This document shows positions 43,368-52,248 of a DNA stretch of 64,000 bases, in pieces. A program made the translations under genes and the position numbers. The DNA lies in NCBI RefSeq assembly GCF_022835695.1, contig NZ_BQUV01000001.1, positions 372,001 through 436,000 of the forward strand. Reading direction: 5' to 3'. Position 1 is the stretch's first letter. Each line of letters opens with the position of its first letter. The stretch comes from Bradyrhizobium sp. Ce-3. Its GTDB lineage: Bacteria > Pseudomonadota > Alphaproteobacteria > Rhizobiales > Xanthobacteraceae. A model generated the notes under the pieces. The model ran no database searches and was not told the DNA's origin. It saw only the letters and a program-made list of their open reading frames with translations.

Positions 43368-43819
43368 GACGGCCTCGCATTGCGCACCACGATGGTGCGC
43401 GAGACATCGGCGACATGGACGCCGTTTTGGTTCGTGACCGGCGTGTCGACCACAATCAGCGTCATCGCCCCGCCCTTCTTGTCGGTCACCCCAGAGACAC
43501 GCGGCCGGAAAGTCAGGACATCGCCGACCACCACGGGAGCGTGATAGTCGAAGCGCTGCTCGCCATGCAGCACGCGCGCGAGATCGATGCCGAGCGCCGT
43601 GAGAAATTCGAACGGCACGGTCGCGTCCATCATCTCGAGGCAGAACAGATAGGTCGGCGGCACCGGCGCCGCCGCGAAGCCCGCGGCCTGCGCGGCCGCC
43701 TCGTCGCGATAGACCCGATTGCTCTCGCCGAGCGTGTCGAGGAAGAAGCGCAGGCGCCCAGGCTCGACGCGCGCGGTCACGGGCGTGAATTCACGCCCGA
43801 CGGCGGATTGATCGACCAT
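43364..43819 (-). CDS. MaoC N-terminal-like dehydratase partner (FAS1_DH region)
   Basis: Protein of 151 aa matching the MaoC N-terminal (FAS1 dehydratase) half-domain. It carries a hot-dog core (VYRDEAAAQAAGFAAAPVPPTYLFCLEM) but not the full catalytic Asp/His set of the following MaoC gene, with which it overlaps by 4 bp. It probably forms the non-catalytic half of a heterodimeric hydratase. The ATG at 43819 (MVDQSAVG) follows the thiolase stop by 8 bp; the longer upstream frame lies inside the thiolase gene. Confidence 0.83.
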   Translation of the reverse strand: MVDQSAVGREFTPVTARVEPGRLRFFLDTLGESNRVYRDEAAAQAAGFAAAPVPPTYLFCLEMMDATVPFEFLTALGIDLARVLHGEQRFDYHAPVVVGDVLTFRPRVSGVTDKKGGAMTLIVVDTPVTNQNGVHVADVSRTIVVRNARPS

Positions 43820-43827
43820 GGCCGGCC

Positions 43828-45012
43828 TCAGACGCGTTCGTAGAGCGTCACGACGCAGGCGCCGCCGAGGCCGAGATTGTGCTGCAGGCCGAGCCGCGCG
43901 CCGTCCACTTGGGTCGCAGCAGCCGTGCCGCGCAGCTGCCGCGTCAATTCGTAACACTGCGCGAGGCCGGTGGCGCCGAGCGGATGGCCCTTCGACAGCA
44001 ACCCGCCGGACGGGTTGGTGACGATCCGGCCGCCATAGGTGTTGTCGCCGTCATCGATGAATTTCGCGGCCTCGCCTTGGGCGCACAGGCCGAGCCCCTC
44101 ATAGGTGATCAGCTCGTTATGGGCGAAGCAGTCGTGCAGCTCGACGACGTCGAGATCCTTGGGCCCGATGCCGGCGGCTTCATAGACCTTGTTCGCGGCG
44201 TCCCGCGCCATGTCGTAGCCGACCACCTGCATCATGTCAGCGGCCCCGAAGGTCGAGGGCGTGTCGGTCGTCATCGCCTGCGCCGCGATCCGGACCTGCT
44301 TGTTGAGGCCGTGCTGGTCGGCGAATTTCTCCGAGACCAGGATCGCGGCGGCGCCGCCGCAGGTCGGCGGGCAGGCCATCAGCCGGGTCATCACGCCGGG
44401 CCAGATCACCTGGTCGTTCATCACGTCGTCGGCGGTGACCTCCTTGCGGAACAGCGCCAGCGGATTGTTCTTGGCATGGCGGCTCGCCTTGGCGCGCACT
44501 TTTGCAAACGCGGACAGCGGCGTGCCGTACTTTTTCATGTGGCTGAGGCCGGCGCCGCCGAAATAGCGCAGCGCCAGCGGCACGCCGGGCGCGTCGACCA
44601 GTCTGTCGGCGGCGGCGTCGAAATCGTCGAATGCGCTGGGGCGGTCGGTGAACACGGCCCCGAGCGCGCCGGGCTTCATCTGCTCGAAGCCGAGCGCCAT
44701 CACGCAATCGGCGGCCCCCGACTCGATCGCCTGCCGCGCCAGGAACAGCGCCGTCGAGCCGGTCGAGCAGTTGTTGTTGACGTTGACGATCGGGATGCCG
44801 GTCATGCCGACCGGATAGAGCGCGCGCTGGCCGCAGGTGGAGTCGCCATAGACATAGCCGACATAGGCTTGCTGGACCTTGCCGTAGTCGAGCCCGGCAT
44901 CGGCGAGCGCGAGCTTGGCGGCTTCCGCACCCATCACATGATACGGCGCATTGGCGCCGGGCTTGACGAACGGGATCATGCCGACCCCGGCAACATAGGT
45001 GCGTGACGTCAT
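43828..45012 (-). CDS. SCP2-type thiolase / lipid-transfer-like acetyl-CoA acyltransferase
   Basis: Thiolase-fold enzyme of the SCP-x/Ltp type, 394 aa, releasing acetyl-, propionyl- or similar CoA. The nucleophilic Cys is in NNNCSTGST (C82), and the C-terminal catalytic block is LSKGHPLGATGLAQ; ELHDCFAHNEL also matches the family. It is the first gene of the minus-strand operon, with GGAGG nine bases before the ATG at 45012, and is divergent from the TetR gene with a strong palindrome in between. The pathway is probably degradation of a branched, cyclic or isoprenoid acyl-CoA, unidentified. Confidence 0.87.
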   Translation of the reverse strand: MTSRTYVAGVGMIPFVKPGANAPYHVMGAEAAKLALADAGLDYGKVQQAYVGYVYGDSTCGQRALYPVGMTGIPIVNVNNNCSTGSTALFLARQAIESGAADCVMALGFEQMKPGALGAVFTDRPSAFDDFDAAADRLVDAPGVPLALRYFGGAGLSHMKKYGTPLSAFAKVRAKASRHAKNNPLALFRKEVTADDVMNDQVIWPGVMTRLMACPPTCGGAAAILVSEKFADQHGLNKQVRIAAQAMTTDTPSTFGAADMMQVVGYDMARDAANKVYEAAGIGPKDLDVVELHDCFAHNELITYEGLGLCAQGEAAKFIDDGDNTYGGRIVTNPSGGLLSKGHPLGATGLAQCYELTRQLRGTAAATQVDGARLGLQHNLGLGGACVVTLYERV

Positions 45013-45047
45013 TGCGTGTCCTCCCGGAAATTACCCACTGGACTATT

Positions 45048-45065
45048 TATTACCCATGGGTAATA
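45048..45065. promoter_or_regulatory. Perfect 18-bp palindromic TetR operator
   Basis: TATTACCCATGGGTAATA is an exact 18-bp dyad in the gap between the divergent thiolase operon and TetR gene; a further half-site TTACCCA lies at 45031-45037. Position and form suit the TetR-family repressor encoded 43 bp away, so it probably controls both transcripts. Confidence 0.7.
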
Positions 45066-45107
45066 TACGGGCGATCACCCCAAGTCAATGCGACAACGAC
45101 CGACGCG

Positions 45108-45872
45108 ATGGACGCCAGCTCTCCCTCCTCCAGCAACGAGTCGCCCTGGCTGCCGTTCGAGAGCCGGCGTCGCGCCCGCGACGAGAAGCGCGAGGCGGTG
45201 CTGCGCACGGCTGTCGCCCTGTTCCTGGAGCAAGGCTATCACCGCGCCACGCTGAACGAGGTCGCCAAGCGGCTGAACATCACCAAGCCCGCGCTCTACA
45301 ATTACTTCCGCGGCAAGGACGAGATCCTGTACGAGTGCTGGTCGATCGGCAACGAACTGGTCGACGATTGCATCGCCGAGACCTCCGCCGCCGGCGGCTC
45401 AGGGCTGGACAAGCTGCGCAAGCTGATCGTCCGCTATGCCGAGCTGATGACCGAGGACTACGGCAAGAGCCTGGTCCGTTTCGACATCCGCGATCTCAGC
45501 GAGGACAACCGCAAGATCGTGCAGACCGCGAAGCGGCGGATCGACCGCGCCTTCCGCGACTATATCGCGCAGGGCGTGAAAGACGGTTCGGTGAAACCCT
45601 GCGACCCCAAGCTCGCGGCATTTGCGATCGCTGGCTCGCTGAACTGGATCGGCCACTGGTTCCAGCCCGGCGGTGAGATGACCGGACGCGCCGTCGCCGA
45701 AGAATTCGCGATCCGCCTCACCGAAGGCATCGCCACATCACCAACGCGCAAGAAGGCGGACAAACCGCCTCGCAAGGGAAACGCATCAAGGGAGGAGACG
45801 AGTGAACATCACCCACGGGCTGCGGCGGGCGCTGCAGGTCAATCCAAACGGGCTCGCGGTCGTCTGCGGTGA
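45108..45872 (+). CDS. TetR-family transcriptional regulator of the acyl-CoA cluster
   Basis: Repressor of 254 aa. The N-terminal helix-turn-helix is ALFLEQGYHRATLNEVAKRL followed by NITKPALYNYFRGKDEILYE (about residues 36-75), and the all-helical ligand domain follows. The ATG at 45108 (MDASSP) is preferred; the open frame upstream to 45003 crosses the operator. Its last 71 bp overlap the start of the acyl-CoA ligase gene, whose Shine-Dalgarno is inside this gene. The ligand is probably an acyl-CoA of the pathway (inference). Confidence 0.85.
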   Translation: MDASSPSSSNESPWLPFESRRRARDEKREAVLRTAVALFLEQGYHRATLNEVAKRLNITKPALYNYFRGKDEILYECWSIGNELVDDCIAETSAAGGSGLDKLRKLIVRYAELMTEDYGKSLVRFDIRDLSEDNRKIVQTAKRRIDRAFRDYIAQGVKDGSVKPCDPKLAAFAIAGSLNWIGHWFQPGGEMTGRAVAEEFAIRLTEGIATSPTRKKADKPPRKGNASREETSEHHPRAAAGAAGQSKRARGRLR

Positions 45873-47358
45873 GCGGCGGCGCAACTGGCGCGAGGTCGGC
45901 AGCCGTGTCGCCCGCCTCGCCGCCGCCATCCGCTCGCTTGGGGCCGACAATGGCGACCGCGTCGCGGTGCTGTCGCTGAACTCCGACCGCTATCTCGAAC
46001 TGTACCTCGCCGTCGGCTGGGCCGGCGCCGTGATCGTGCCGCTCAACATCCGCTGGTCTCCGATCGAGAACGAGGATGCGCTGCGCGATTGCCGCGCCAC
46101 CATCCTGTTCGTCGATAAAGCATTCGCGCCAGTGGGGACGACGCTGGCCAGGACCATTCCCGGACTGACGCTGATCTATGCCGACGAAGGCGAGACGCCG
46201 GAAGGCATGGCGAATTACGAGACGCTGATCGCGCAGAGCGAACCTAGTCCGGACGCGATGCGCACCCGCGACGACCTCGCCGGCATCTTCTACACCGGCG
46301 GCACCACCGGCCGCTCCAAGGGCGTGATGCTGAGCCACGGCAATCTGATGGCCAATGCGCTGAACGCGCTCGGCGAAGGCCTGTGGCCGGGCAGCACGAT
46401 CTATCTGCACGCGGCCCCGATGTTCCACCTCGCCAACGGCGCGGCGATGTATTCGGTGCTGCTGTCGGGCGGCTCCAACGTCGTGATCCAGGGCTTCACG
46501 CCCGACGGCGTCGCGGCCGCCGTGCAAAAGGAACGCGTTACCGACGTGCTGCTGGTGCCCACCATGATCCAGATGTTCGTCGACCACCCGACGCTCGGCA
46601 GTTACGACTTGTCGTCCTTGAAGCGGATCGCCTACGGCGCCTCCGTGATCAGCGACGCCGTGCTGACCCGCGCCATGAAGGCGCTGCCGCATGTCGAGTT
46701 CACCCAGGCCTATGGCATGACCGAGCTGTCGCCGATCGCGACGCTGCTGCACTGGAAAGAGCATATCGGCGACGGCCGCGCCAAGGGCCGGCATCGCGGC
46801 GCCGGCCGCGCCACGCTTGGCGCCGAGGTCAAGATCGTCGATGCCGAAGACAAAATCGTGCCGACAGGCACCGTCGGCGAGATCGCGGTGCGCGGCGACA
46901 TGGTGATGATGGGCTACTGGGAGCGTCCGGAAGAGACCGCGCGCGCCGTGATCGACGGCTGGATGCACACCGGCGACGGCGGCTACATGGATGAGGACGG
47001 CTTCGTCTACGTCGTCGACCGCGTCAAGGACATGATCATCTCCGGCGGCGAGAACGTCTATTCGGCCGAGGTCGAGAATGCTCTCGCCCAGCATCCGTCA
47101 GTGGCGCAATGCGCCGTGATCGGGATCCCGAGCGAGCGCTGGGGCGAGCAGGTCCACGCCGTGGTGGTGATGAAGAGCGGCGCCAGCGCCACGCCGGAAG
47201 AGTTGATGGAGCATTGCAAGGCGCTGATCGCCGGCTACAAATGCCCGCGCAGCGTCGACATCACCGCGACGGCGCTGCCGCTCTCCGGCGCCGGCAAGAT
47301 CCTGAAGCGCGAGCTGCGCAAACCGTATTGGGAGAATCGCGAGCGGCGGGTCAGCTGA
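45802..47358 (+). CDS. Acyl-CoA synthetase (AMP-forming)
   Basis: Fatty-acid/carboxylate:CoA ligase of the ANL superfamily, 518 aa, activating the pathway's acid substrate. The ATP motif FYTGGTTGRSKGVMLSH (about residues 164-180), AYGMTELSPIATLL (about 304-317), the hinge region YVVDRVKDMIISGGENVYSAE and the catalytic C-terminal Lys in GAGKILKRELRK are present. It starts with GTG at 45802 behind a strong GGGAGGAG site, within the end of the TetR gene, so it is co-expressed with its repressor. Confidence 0.9.
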   Translation: MNITHGLRRALQVNPNGLAVVCGERRRNWREVGSRVARLAAAIRSLGADNGDRVAVLSLNSDRYLELYLAVGWAGAVIVPLNIRWSPIENEDALRDCRATILFVDKAFAPVGTTLARTIPGLTLIYADEGETPEGMANYETLIAQSEPSPDAMRTRDDLAGIFYTGGTTGRSKGVMLSHGNLMANALNALGEGLWPGSTIYLHAAPMFHLANGAAMYSVLLSGGSNVVIQGFTPDGVAAAVQKERVTDVLLVPTMIQMFVDHPTLGSYDLSSLKRIAYGASVISDAVLTRAMKALPHVEFTQAYGMTELSPIATLLHWKEHIGDGRAKGRHRGAGRATLGAEVKIVDAEDKIVPTGTVGEIAVRGDMVMMGYWERPEETARAVIDGWMHTGDGGYMDEDGFVYVVDRVKDMIISGGENVYSAEVENALAQHPSVAQCAVIGIPSERWGEQVHAVVVMKSGASATPEELMEHCKALIAGYKCPRSVDITATALPLSGAGKILKRELRKPYWENRERRVS

Positions 47359-47368
47359 GGCGCGAAAC

Positions 47369-47470
47369 CGTAGGGTGGGTTAGCGAAGCGTAACCCACCG
47401 CGGGTCTCTCATCCGCACGAGCATTCGTCGGATGAAGACGGCGAGTTACGCTTCGCTAACCCGCCCTACG
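47369..47470. repeat. Intergenic palindromic repeat, GTAGGGTGGGTTAGCGAAGC family
   Basis: Arms CGTAGGGTGGGTTAGCGAAG (47369 onward) and the near-complement CTTCGCTAACCCGCCCTACG (ending 47470) enclose about 60 bp. It lies just after the acyl-CoA ligase stop. Its GCGAAGCG core is shared with the CATTGCGAG and AGCCCGGATGG repeats. Confidence 0.75.
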
Positions 47471-47556
47471 CAGCATGGCGCCGCGCGGACAACGGACGTT
47501 GACATCGGAGCACGCGACCGCTTGGATCGTTGTCAGATTCAATCCAGCGAGTTCCG

Positions 47557-48153
47557 ATGTCCGCCCCCGATACCAATGCCGACGGCAAGCCCCGTCGCCT
47601 GATGCACCGCCGCTCCGTCGAATGCCTCGGCTATCTCCGCGACGACGGGCTGTGGGAGGTCGAGGCGCGGCTGGTCGACACCAAGCCATATGCGCGACAG
47701 GACAAGCATCGCGGCCTGCAGCAGCCGGAGGATCCCGTGCACGACATCAGGCTGCGGCTCGCGGTCGACGACAGCTTCACGATCCGCGAGACCGGCACCA
47801 CCATGGCCTCGACGCCCTACCCGTCCTGCCTCGACGTCGAGGGCATCCTGCAGCGTCTGGTCGGCGAACGGATCGGCAAGGGCTGGCGCGATATTATCAG
47901 GCGCAAGATCGGCAAGCTTGAGACCTGCACCCATCTCGCCGAGTTGCTCGGCCCGGCGGTGACGACGCTGTTCCAGACCGCGACCTCGGGCAAGGACCCG
48001 CAGGGCCGCGGCGCGCTCGATCATCAGCGCGATGTCACCGAGCCGCCGTTCTTCGTCGGCGGCTGCTATTCGTGGCGGCTCGATGGACCGGTCGTGGCCG
48101 AGACATTCCCGCAGTTCGCGACAAAGCCGGTCGAGGTCAAGCAGGGTCCGTGA
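47557..48153 (+). CDS. DUF2889-family protein
   Basis: Cytoplasmic protein of 198 aa from the DUF2889 family of unknown function. Visible features are RRLMHRRSVECLGYLRDDGL near the N-terminus, VHDIRLRLAVDDSFTI, and CTHLAELLGPAVTTLFQT, all typical of the domain. The ATG at 47557 is used; a TTG at 47530 is possible. It is followed by the GrpB gene 56 bp later; no operon partner suggests a role. Confidence 0.78.
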   Translation: MSAPDTNADGKPRRLMHRRSVECLGYLRDDGLWEVEARLVDTKPYARQDKHRGLQQPEDPVHDIRLRLAVDDSFTIRETGTTMASTPYPSCLDVEGILQRLVGERIGKGWRDIIRRKIGKLETCTHLAELLGPAVTTLFQTATSGKDPQGRGALDHQRDVTEPPFFVGGCYSWRLDGPVVAETFPQFATKPVEVKQGP

Positions 48154-48209
48154 GCGGTGCCCGGCCGCCGTCCACGTGATAGTCTGTGAGACGCAATCGG
48201 GGGAATAAC

Positions 48210-48752
48210 GTGGAGCAATACGGCGCGGGGTCGATCGTCGTCTCCGACTATGACGCGAACTGGCCCACGCTGTTCGCACAGGAGCGTACGCGGATCGCGC
48301 AGGCCCTCGGCGCGCTCGCGCCGGCCATCGAGCATATCGGCAGCACGGCCGTTCCAGGTCTGCCGTCGAAGCCGATCATCGACCTGCTGGTCGGTATATC
48401 CAGCCTCGAAGAGGCCAGGCAACGATGCGTCAAGCCGCTTGAAGCAATTGGCTATGCCTACATGCCGGAATACGCGTCATGGCTTCCCGGCGAGCTGTTC
48501 TTCCGCAAGGGACCGCCGGGCCCGTGGACCCACCATCTGCATATGATGGAGCCGTCCCACCCGCGTTGGGAAGCGCGTCTGGTGTTTCGCGATTATCTGC
48601 GTACGCACCCCGAGGCGGCACGCGCCTATGCCGATATCAAGCACGCCCTCGCCGCCGCCTCGAAGAACGACATCGAGGCCTATCGAACCGGCAAGGATGC
48701 ATTCGTCCAGGAGATGACGGCCAAGGCGCGCGCATGGCGCGCGGGTGGCTAA
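48210..48752 (+). CDS. GrpB-family protein (nucleotidyltransferase-like fold)
   Basis: Protein of 180 aa of the GrpB/UPF0157 family. The family pattern IEHIGSTAVPGLPSKPIIDL (about residues 40-59) matches the nucleotidyltransferase-like GS..D signature, and THHLHMMEPSHPRW (about 105-118) follows. The start is GTG at 48210, with GGGGGAA eight bases upstream. Activity unproven in any member I know. Confidence 0.85.
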   Translation: MEQYGAGSIVVSDYDANWPTLFAQERTRIAQALGALAPAIEHIGSTAVPGLPSKPIIDLLVGISSLEEARQRCVKPLEAIGYAYMPEYASWLPGELFFRKGPPGPWTHHLHMMEPSHPRWEARLVFRDYLRTHPEAARAYADIKHALAAASKNDIEAYRTGKDAFVQEMTAKARAWRAGG

Positions 48753-48775
48753 CTCACCCTACGAAGTGCCGAAAA

Positions 48776-49243
48776 TCATGCCGCCGCGGAATGCTCGACC
48801 ACGGCCTGCGGCGGATTGCGGAAGCCGATCGCGATCCGGTTGTAGGTGTTCATCAGGCCGATCGCGATGGTCAGGTCGACCAGCTGCTTCTCGTTGAAGG
48901 TGGCGCGCGCCGCTTCATAGGCGTCGTCCGGGATCGCGGTCTCCGCCACGCGGGTGACGGTTTCGGCCCAAGCCAGCGCCGCGCGCTCCTCCGCGTCGAA
49001 CAGCACCTCGGCCTCGCGCCAGACCTGCAGCACCGCAAGCTTCTCAAGCTTGACGCCCATTTTCTGCAGCGAACGGGTATGCATGTCGAGGCAATAGGCG
49101 CAGCCGTTGATCTGCGAGACGCGCAGATAGACCAGCTCGATCAGCGTCGCCGAGAGGCCGCATTGCGTGATGTAGCCATAGACGCCACCGAGCGCCTTGA
49201 TGGCTGCGGGCGCGGCCTTGGTGTAGTCGATCCGCATGCTCAC
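48776..49243 (-). CDS. AhpD-like alkylhydroperoxidase-domain protein
   Basis: Helical redox protein of 155 aa in the AhpD/CMD superfamily, with the CxxC in NGCAYCLDMHTRSL (C48, C51, H55). Members reduce peroxides or act as thiol partners. Its start (GTG 49243) overlaps the stop of the cupin gene by 4 bp, so the two are translationally coupled. The pair is divergent from a MocR regulator, which probably controls it. Confidence 0.87.
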   Translation of the reverse strand: MSMRIDYTKAAPAAIKALGGVYGYITQCGLSATLIELVYLRVSQINGCAYCLDMHTRSLQKMGVKLEKLAVLQVWREAEVLFDAEERAALAWAETVTRVAETAIPDDAYEAARATFNEKQLVDLTIAIGLMNTYNRIAIGFRNPPQAVVEHSAAA

Positions 49244-49650
49244 TGCTTGTGCCCTTCCTTGTCGTAGACGGTCAGCACCTTGTCGTTGCTGTCGACGACG
49301 AATACCGCAAGGATCTTCGCCGGCTCGGTCGCACTGGCATTGCGTCCGAGCACGTGATGCGCGCCCGGCGCCTCGAAGAAGCTGTCACCGGCCCGGTAGA
49401 CGTGCGGCGCCGCTTCGCCCTCGACCTGGCTTTCGATCGCACCCTGCAGGACATAGACATACAGGAAGGCGGATTTGGCGTGACGGTGGGGCGCCGACGG
49501 ATCGCCGGGCGGGAAGTCGACCTCGGCTGTGACCAGCGACTTGCCGGGAATGTTCGTGATCACGTGCTCGAACTTTGGCGTCACCGATTCCGCGCTCGCC
49601 GGAGCGGCAACCATCGCGCAGGCCATGACAACTGGCAGTAAAATCTTCAT
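49240..49650 (-). CDS. Exported cupin-domain protein
   Basis: Small cupin of 136 aa with a signal peptide (residues 1 to about 20, ending PASA-ES). The double-stranded beta-helix shows the HxH-E-H pattern in SAPHRHAKSAFLYVYVLQG and the second motif in GAHHVLGRN. A metal-bound periplasmic enzyme or sensor is possible; substrate unknown. The start at 49650 gives the signal peptide; a longer upstream frame lacks support. It is coupled with the AhpD-like gene. Confidence 0.8.
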   Translation of the reverse strand: MKILLPVVMACAMVAAPASAESVTPKFEHVITNIPGKSLVTAEVDFPPGDPSAPHRHAKSAFLYVYVLQGAIESQVEGEAAPHVYRAGDSFFEAPGAHHVLGRNASATEPAKILAVFVVDSNDKVLTVYDKEGHKQ

Positions 49651-49712
49651 GTGATTGGCTCCATTGCTACCGGATAGATGCGGGCAGCCATGGTCAAAAT
49701 GAAGCACCAAGA

Positions 49713-51194
49713 ATGAACCGAATTGGTGTACCACGGGCCATGCCAAGCCCGCTTCCCATCACGCTCGACCGGTCAGCGAAGACGCCGCTCTCGGAGCAGA
49801 TCCGCAAGGCGATTGCGGTGGCGATCGACAATGGCGTGCTGGTGCCCGGCGCCCGGCTGCCGTCGTGGCTCGACCTTGCCGCCCAGCTCGGCGTTGCGCG
49901 CGGCACCGTGCGCGCTGCGTATGACAAGCTGGCGGACGCCCAGCACATCGTGTCGTCGAAGACGAACGGCACCACCGTCGCGCGGCGACCAAGCAAAGCA
50001 GCCAAGCCCGATACGCCGGTCATGCCCGGCTCGGTCGCGGAAATGTTCCAGGACTTGAGCGGCCAGGGCCACTTCCGCATGGGTGTCCCCGCGCAGGACG
50101 TTCTCCCCGCCAAGCTGCTGGCCCGAATCCGCGCCCGCGCCGTCCGTGCGGAGCTGAGCGCGGTGAGCCGCACCAACGATCTACGCGGCGAGATCGAATT
50201 GCGGCGCGAGATCGCCGCGCACCTCGCGATCGCACGCGGGCTTGAATGCTCGCCGGCGCAGATCGTCATCACCTCGGGCTTCAGCGGTGGGCTTGGTCTG
50301 GCGCTGCGGGTGCTCGGCCTCGAAGGCCGCCGTGCGTGGATGGAGGACCCGGGATTTCCACTGACCAGAAAGGGGCTCGAGCTGGCCCGGCTCGCGCTGG
50401 CGCCGATCCCCGTCGACGCCAATGGCATCGATGTCGAGTATGGCCTCAAGCACGCACCCGACGCGGCGCTCGCGGTGGTGACGCCGGGCCAGCAGGCCCC
50501 GCTCGGCCCGCCGCTGTCAGCCAAGCGTCGCGCGCAACTGCTGGACTGGGCGGCACAGTCCGGCGCCTGGATCATCGAGGACGACTATCTCGGCGAGTTG
50601 CAGCTCGCCGGCCGCGCCGCGCCCGCGCTGGCCTCGCTCGACCGCAACGGATGCGTGATCCATCTCGGCTCGTTCAGCAAGACGATCTCGCCGACGCTCC
50701 GGCTCGGCTTCCTGGTTGCGCCCGAACCGTTGGCGGCGCAGTTCGCCGATGTCGCGACGTGCCTCGCCCCCGCTCCCGGACCGGCGGTGCAGCTCTCCAC
50801 CGCGGAGTTCATGCGCGATGGCCATTACATCCGCCATCTCCGGCGAACCAAGCGGGCCTATTGCGAACGCCGCGATGCGCTGACGGCGGCGCTCGGCAGC
50901 TGGAGCAACGACGTCCGGGTGGCCGGCCTCGCCGTCATGCTGGCGCTGCCGGACAAGACCGATGATGTCGCGATCGCGCGGCAGGCGCTGGCGCACGGGC
51001 TGGCGCCCGCCCCGCTCTCGCCCTGGTATGCTTCACCGCAGCGCGGGCAGCCGGGCCTGCTGCTCGGCATTGCGACGGCGCCCGATCGCGGCGTTCAGGC
51101 TGCGTGCAAGCACCTGTTCGAGGCGATCCGCAGCCAAGGTCGTAGCGAGGGTGCGCCGGCGGCGCGCCGCGTCAGGAAAGGCGCAACCCGGTAA
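49713..51194 (+). CDS. MocR/PdxR-type regulator (GntR winged helix fused to aminotransferase domain)
   Basis: Fusion regulator of 493 aa: an N-terminal GntR winged helix (about residues 23-90, LDLAAQLGVARGTVRAAYDK) and a C-terminal aminotransferase-like PLP domain (about 120-480) with the Schiff-base Lys in LGSFSKTISPTLRLGF (K323) and DYLGELQ. Such proteins sense PLP or amino compounds and activate neighbouring genes. It is divergent from the cupin/AhpD pair and convergent with an SDR gene, overlapping its end by 23 bp. The start could also be the ATG at 49740. Confidence 0.87.
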   Translation: MNRIGVPRAMPSPLPITLDRSAKTPLSEQIRKAIAVAIDNGVLVPGARLPSWLDLAAQLGVARGTVRAAYDKLADAQHIVSSKTNGTTVARRPSKAAKPDTPVMPGSVAEMFQDLSGQGHFRMGVPAQDVLPAKLLARIRARAVRAELSAVSRTNDLRGEIELRREIAAHLAIARGLECSPAQIVITSGFSGGLGLALRVLGLEGRRAWMEDPGFPLTRKGLELARLALAPIPVDANGIDVEYGLKHAPDAALAVVTPGQQAPLGPPLSAKRRAQLLDWAAQSGAWIIEDDYLGELQLAGRAAPALASLDRNGCVIHLGSFSKTISPTLRLGFLVAPEPLAAQFADVATCLAPAPGPAVQLSTAEFMRDGHYIRHLRRTKRAYCERRDALTAALGSWSNDVRVAGLAVMLALPDKTDDVAIARQALAHGLAPAPLSPWYASPQRGQPGLLLGIATAPDRGVQAACKHLFEAIRSQGRSEGAPAARRVRKGATR

Positions 51195-51999
51195 GCGCGA
51201 GGCTCAGCGCCTTGAGCCGCTTGCGCGCCTCGGCGTCATAGGCCTGGGCATGGGCGCGGGCCTCGCGCTTGCCGTCGAAGAACAGTCCGCTCCTATCAGC
51301 GACATCGTCGTCCTGGACCAGACGCAGGATGGCGTCGCCGCCCTGCTCGACGGTCGAGATCGGCGTGGCGCCGCTGGCGCGCACCATCGTGGTGTTCATG
51401 TAGGTCGCCGGGTGCAGCGAGTTGACGGTCACGCCGGAGCCTTCCAGCTCCGCGGCAAGGTCGATAGTGAACATGATCTGCGACAGCTTGCTCTGCGCGT
51501 AAGCTCGCGCGCCGCTGTAGTTCCTGGTGATCATCACGTCAGCGAAATCGATCGGGTGCTGGCCGAGCGACGCGACGTTGACGATGCGCGCCGGCGTGCT
51601 CGCCTTGAGCCGCGGCAGCAAGAGATGCGCGAGCAGGAATCCGGCGAGATAGTTGACCGCGAAGCGCAGCTCGTGGCCGTCCTTGCTGGTCTGCCGCGCG
51701 GGCCCGTCGTTCTGCGAACCGATGCCGGCATTGCTGACCAGCACATCGAGGCGCTCCTGGTCGTCGAGCACCAGCTGGGCGAACTCGCGGACCTCGGCGA
51801 GCGAGGACAGGTCGGCCTGGTAGAACATCGGCTCGCGGCCACTGACCCGCTTGATCTCGTCGGCGAGGACCTGCGCCCGCTTGGTATCGCGGCCGTGGAT
51901 CAGGACCCGGGCGCCGGCGGAAGCCAGCTTCATCGCCACGTAGCGGCCAACGCCGTCGGTGGAACCGGTGATCAGCACCGTCTTGCCTGCCATATTCAT
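51172..51999 (-). CDS. Short-chain dehydrogenase/reductase
   Basis: NAD(P)-dependent SDR of 275 aa. The cofactor motif VLITGSTDGVGRYVAMKL (about residues 8-25), NAGIGSQ, and the catalytic Tyr-Lys in ARAYAQSKLSQIMF are intact. The sequence resembles retinol dehydrogenase/WW-domain-type SDRs acting on larger hydrophobic alcohols. It is tail-to-tail with the MocR gene (23 bp overlap). No pathway context. Confidence 0.87.
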   Translation of the reverse strand: MNMAGKTVLITGSTDGVGRYVAMKLASAGARVLIHGRDTKRAQVLADEIKRVSGREPMFYQADLSSLAEVREFAQLVLDDQERLDVLVSNAGIGSQNDGPARQTSKDGHELRFAVNYLAGFLLAHLLLPRLKASTPARIVNVASLGQHPIDFADVMITRNYSGARAYAQSKLSQIMFTIDLAAELEGSGVTVNSLHPATYMNTTMVRASGATPISTVEQGGDAILRLVQDDDVADRSGLFFDGKREARAHAQAYDAEARKRLKALSLALTGLRLS

Positions 52000-52248
52000 C
52001 GAAATTGCCTTTCGATCCGTTCGCCCAGCGCTGCCGGCAAAGATAAATCCCCGCTGCGGACTTTGCCATGGCAGCCATCAGCCCCAAAACAGAGCCGGAA
52101 CGGCCCGCACGCCCCCCTCGACCACGCCCGCGTGGTGCGCAATCTGTCGCGCGGCCTGCGGTCGCGCGGCGCCGCGCCGCGCGTCAAGGTGAATGCATTC
52201 TGATAACGTCGAGATGAACGACAAGGCCGGTATCGGCAAAGGGCCGCA

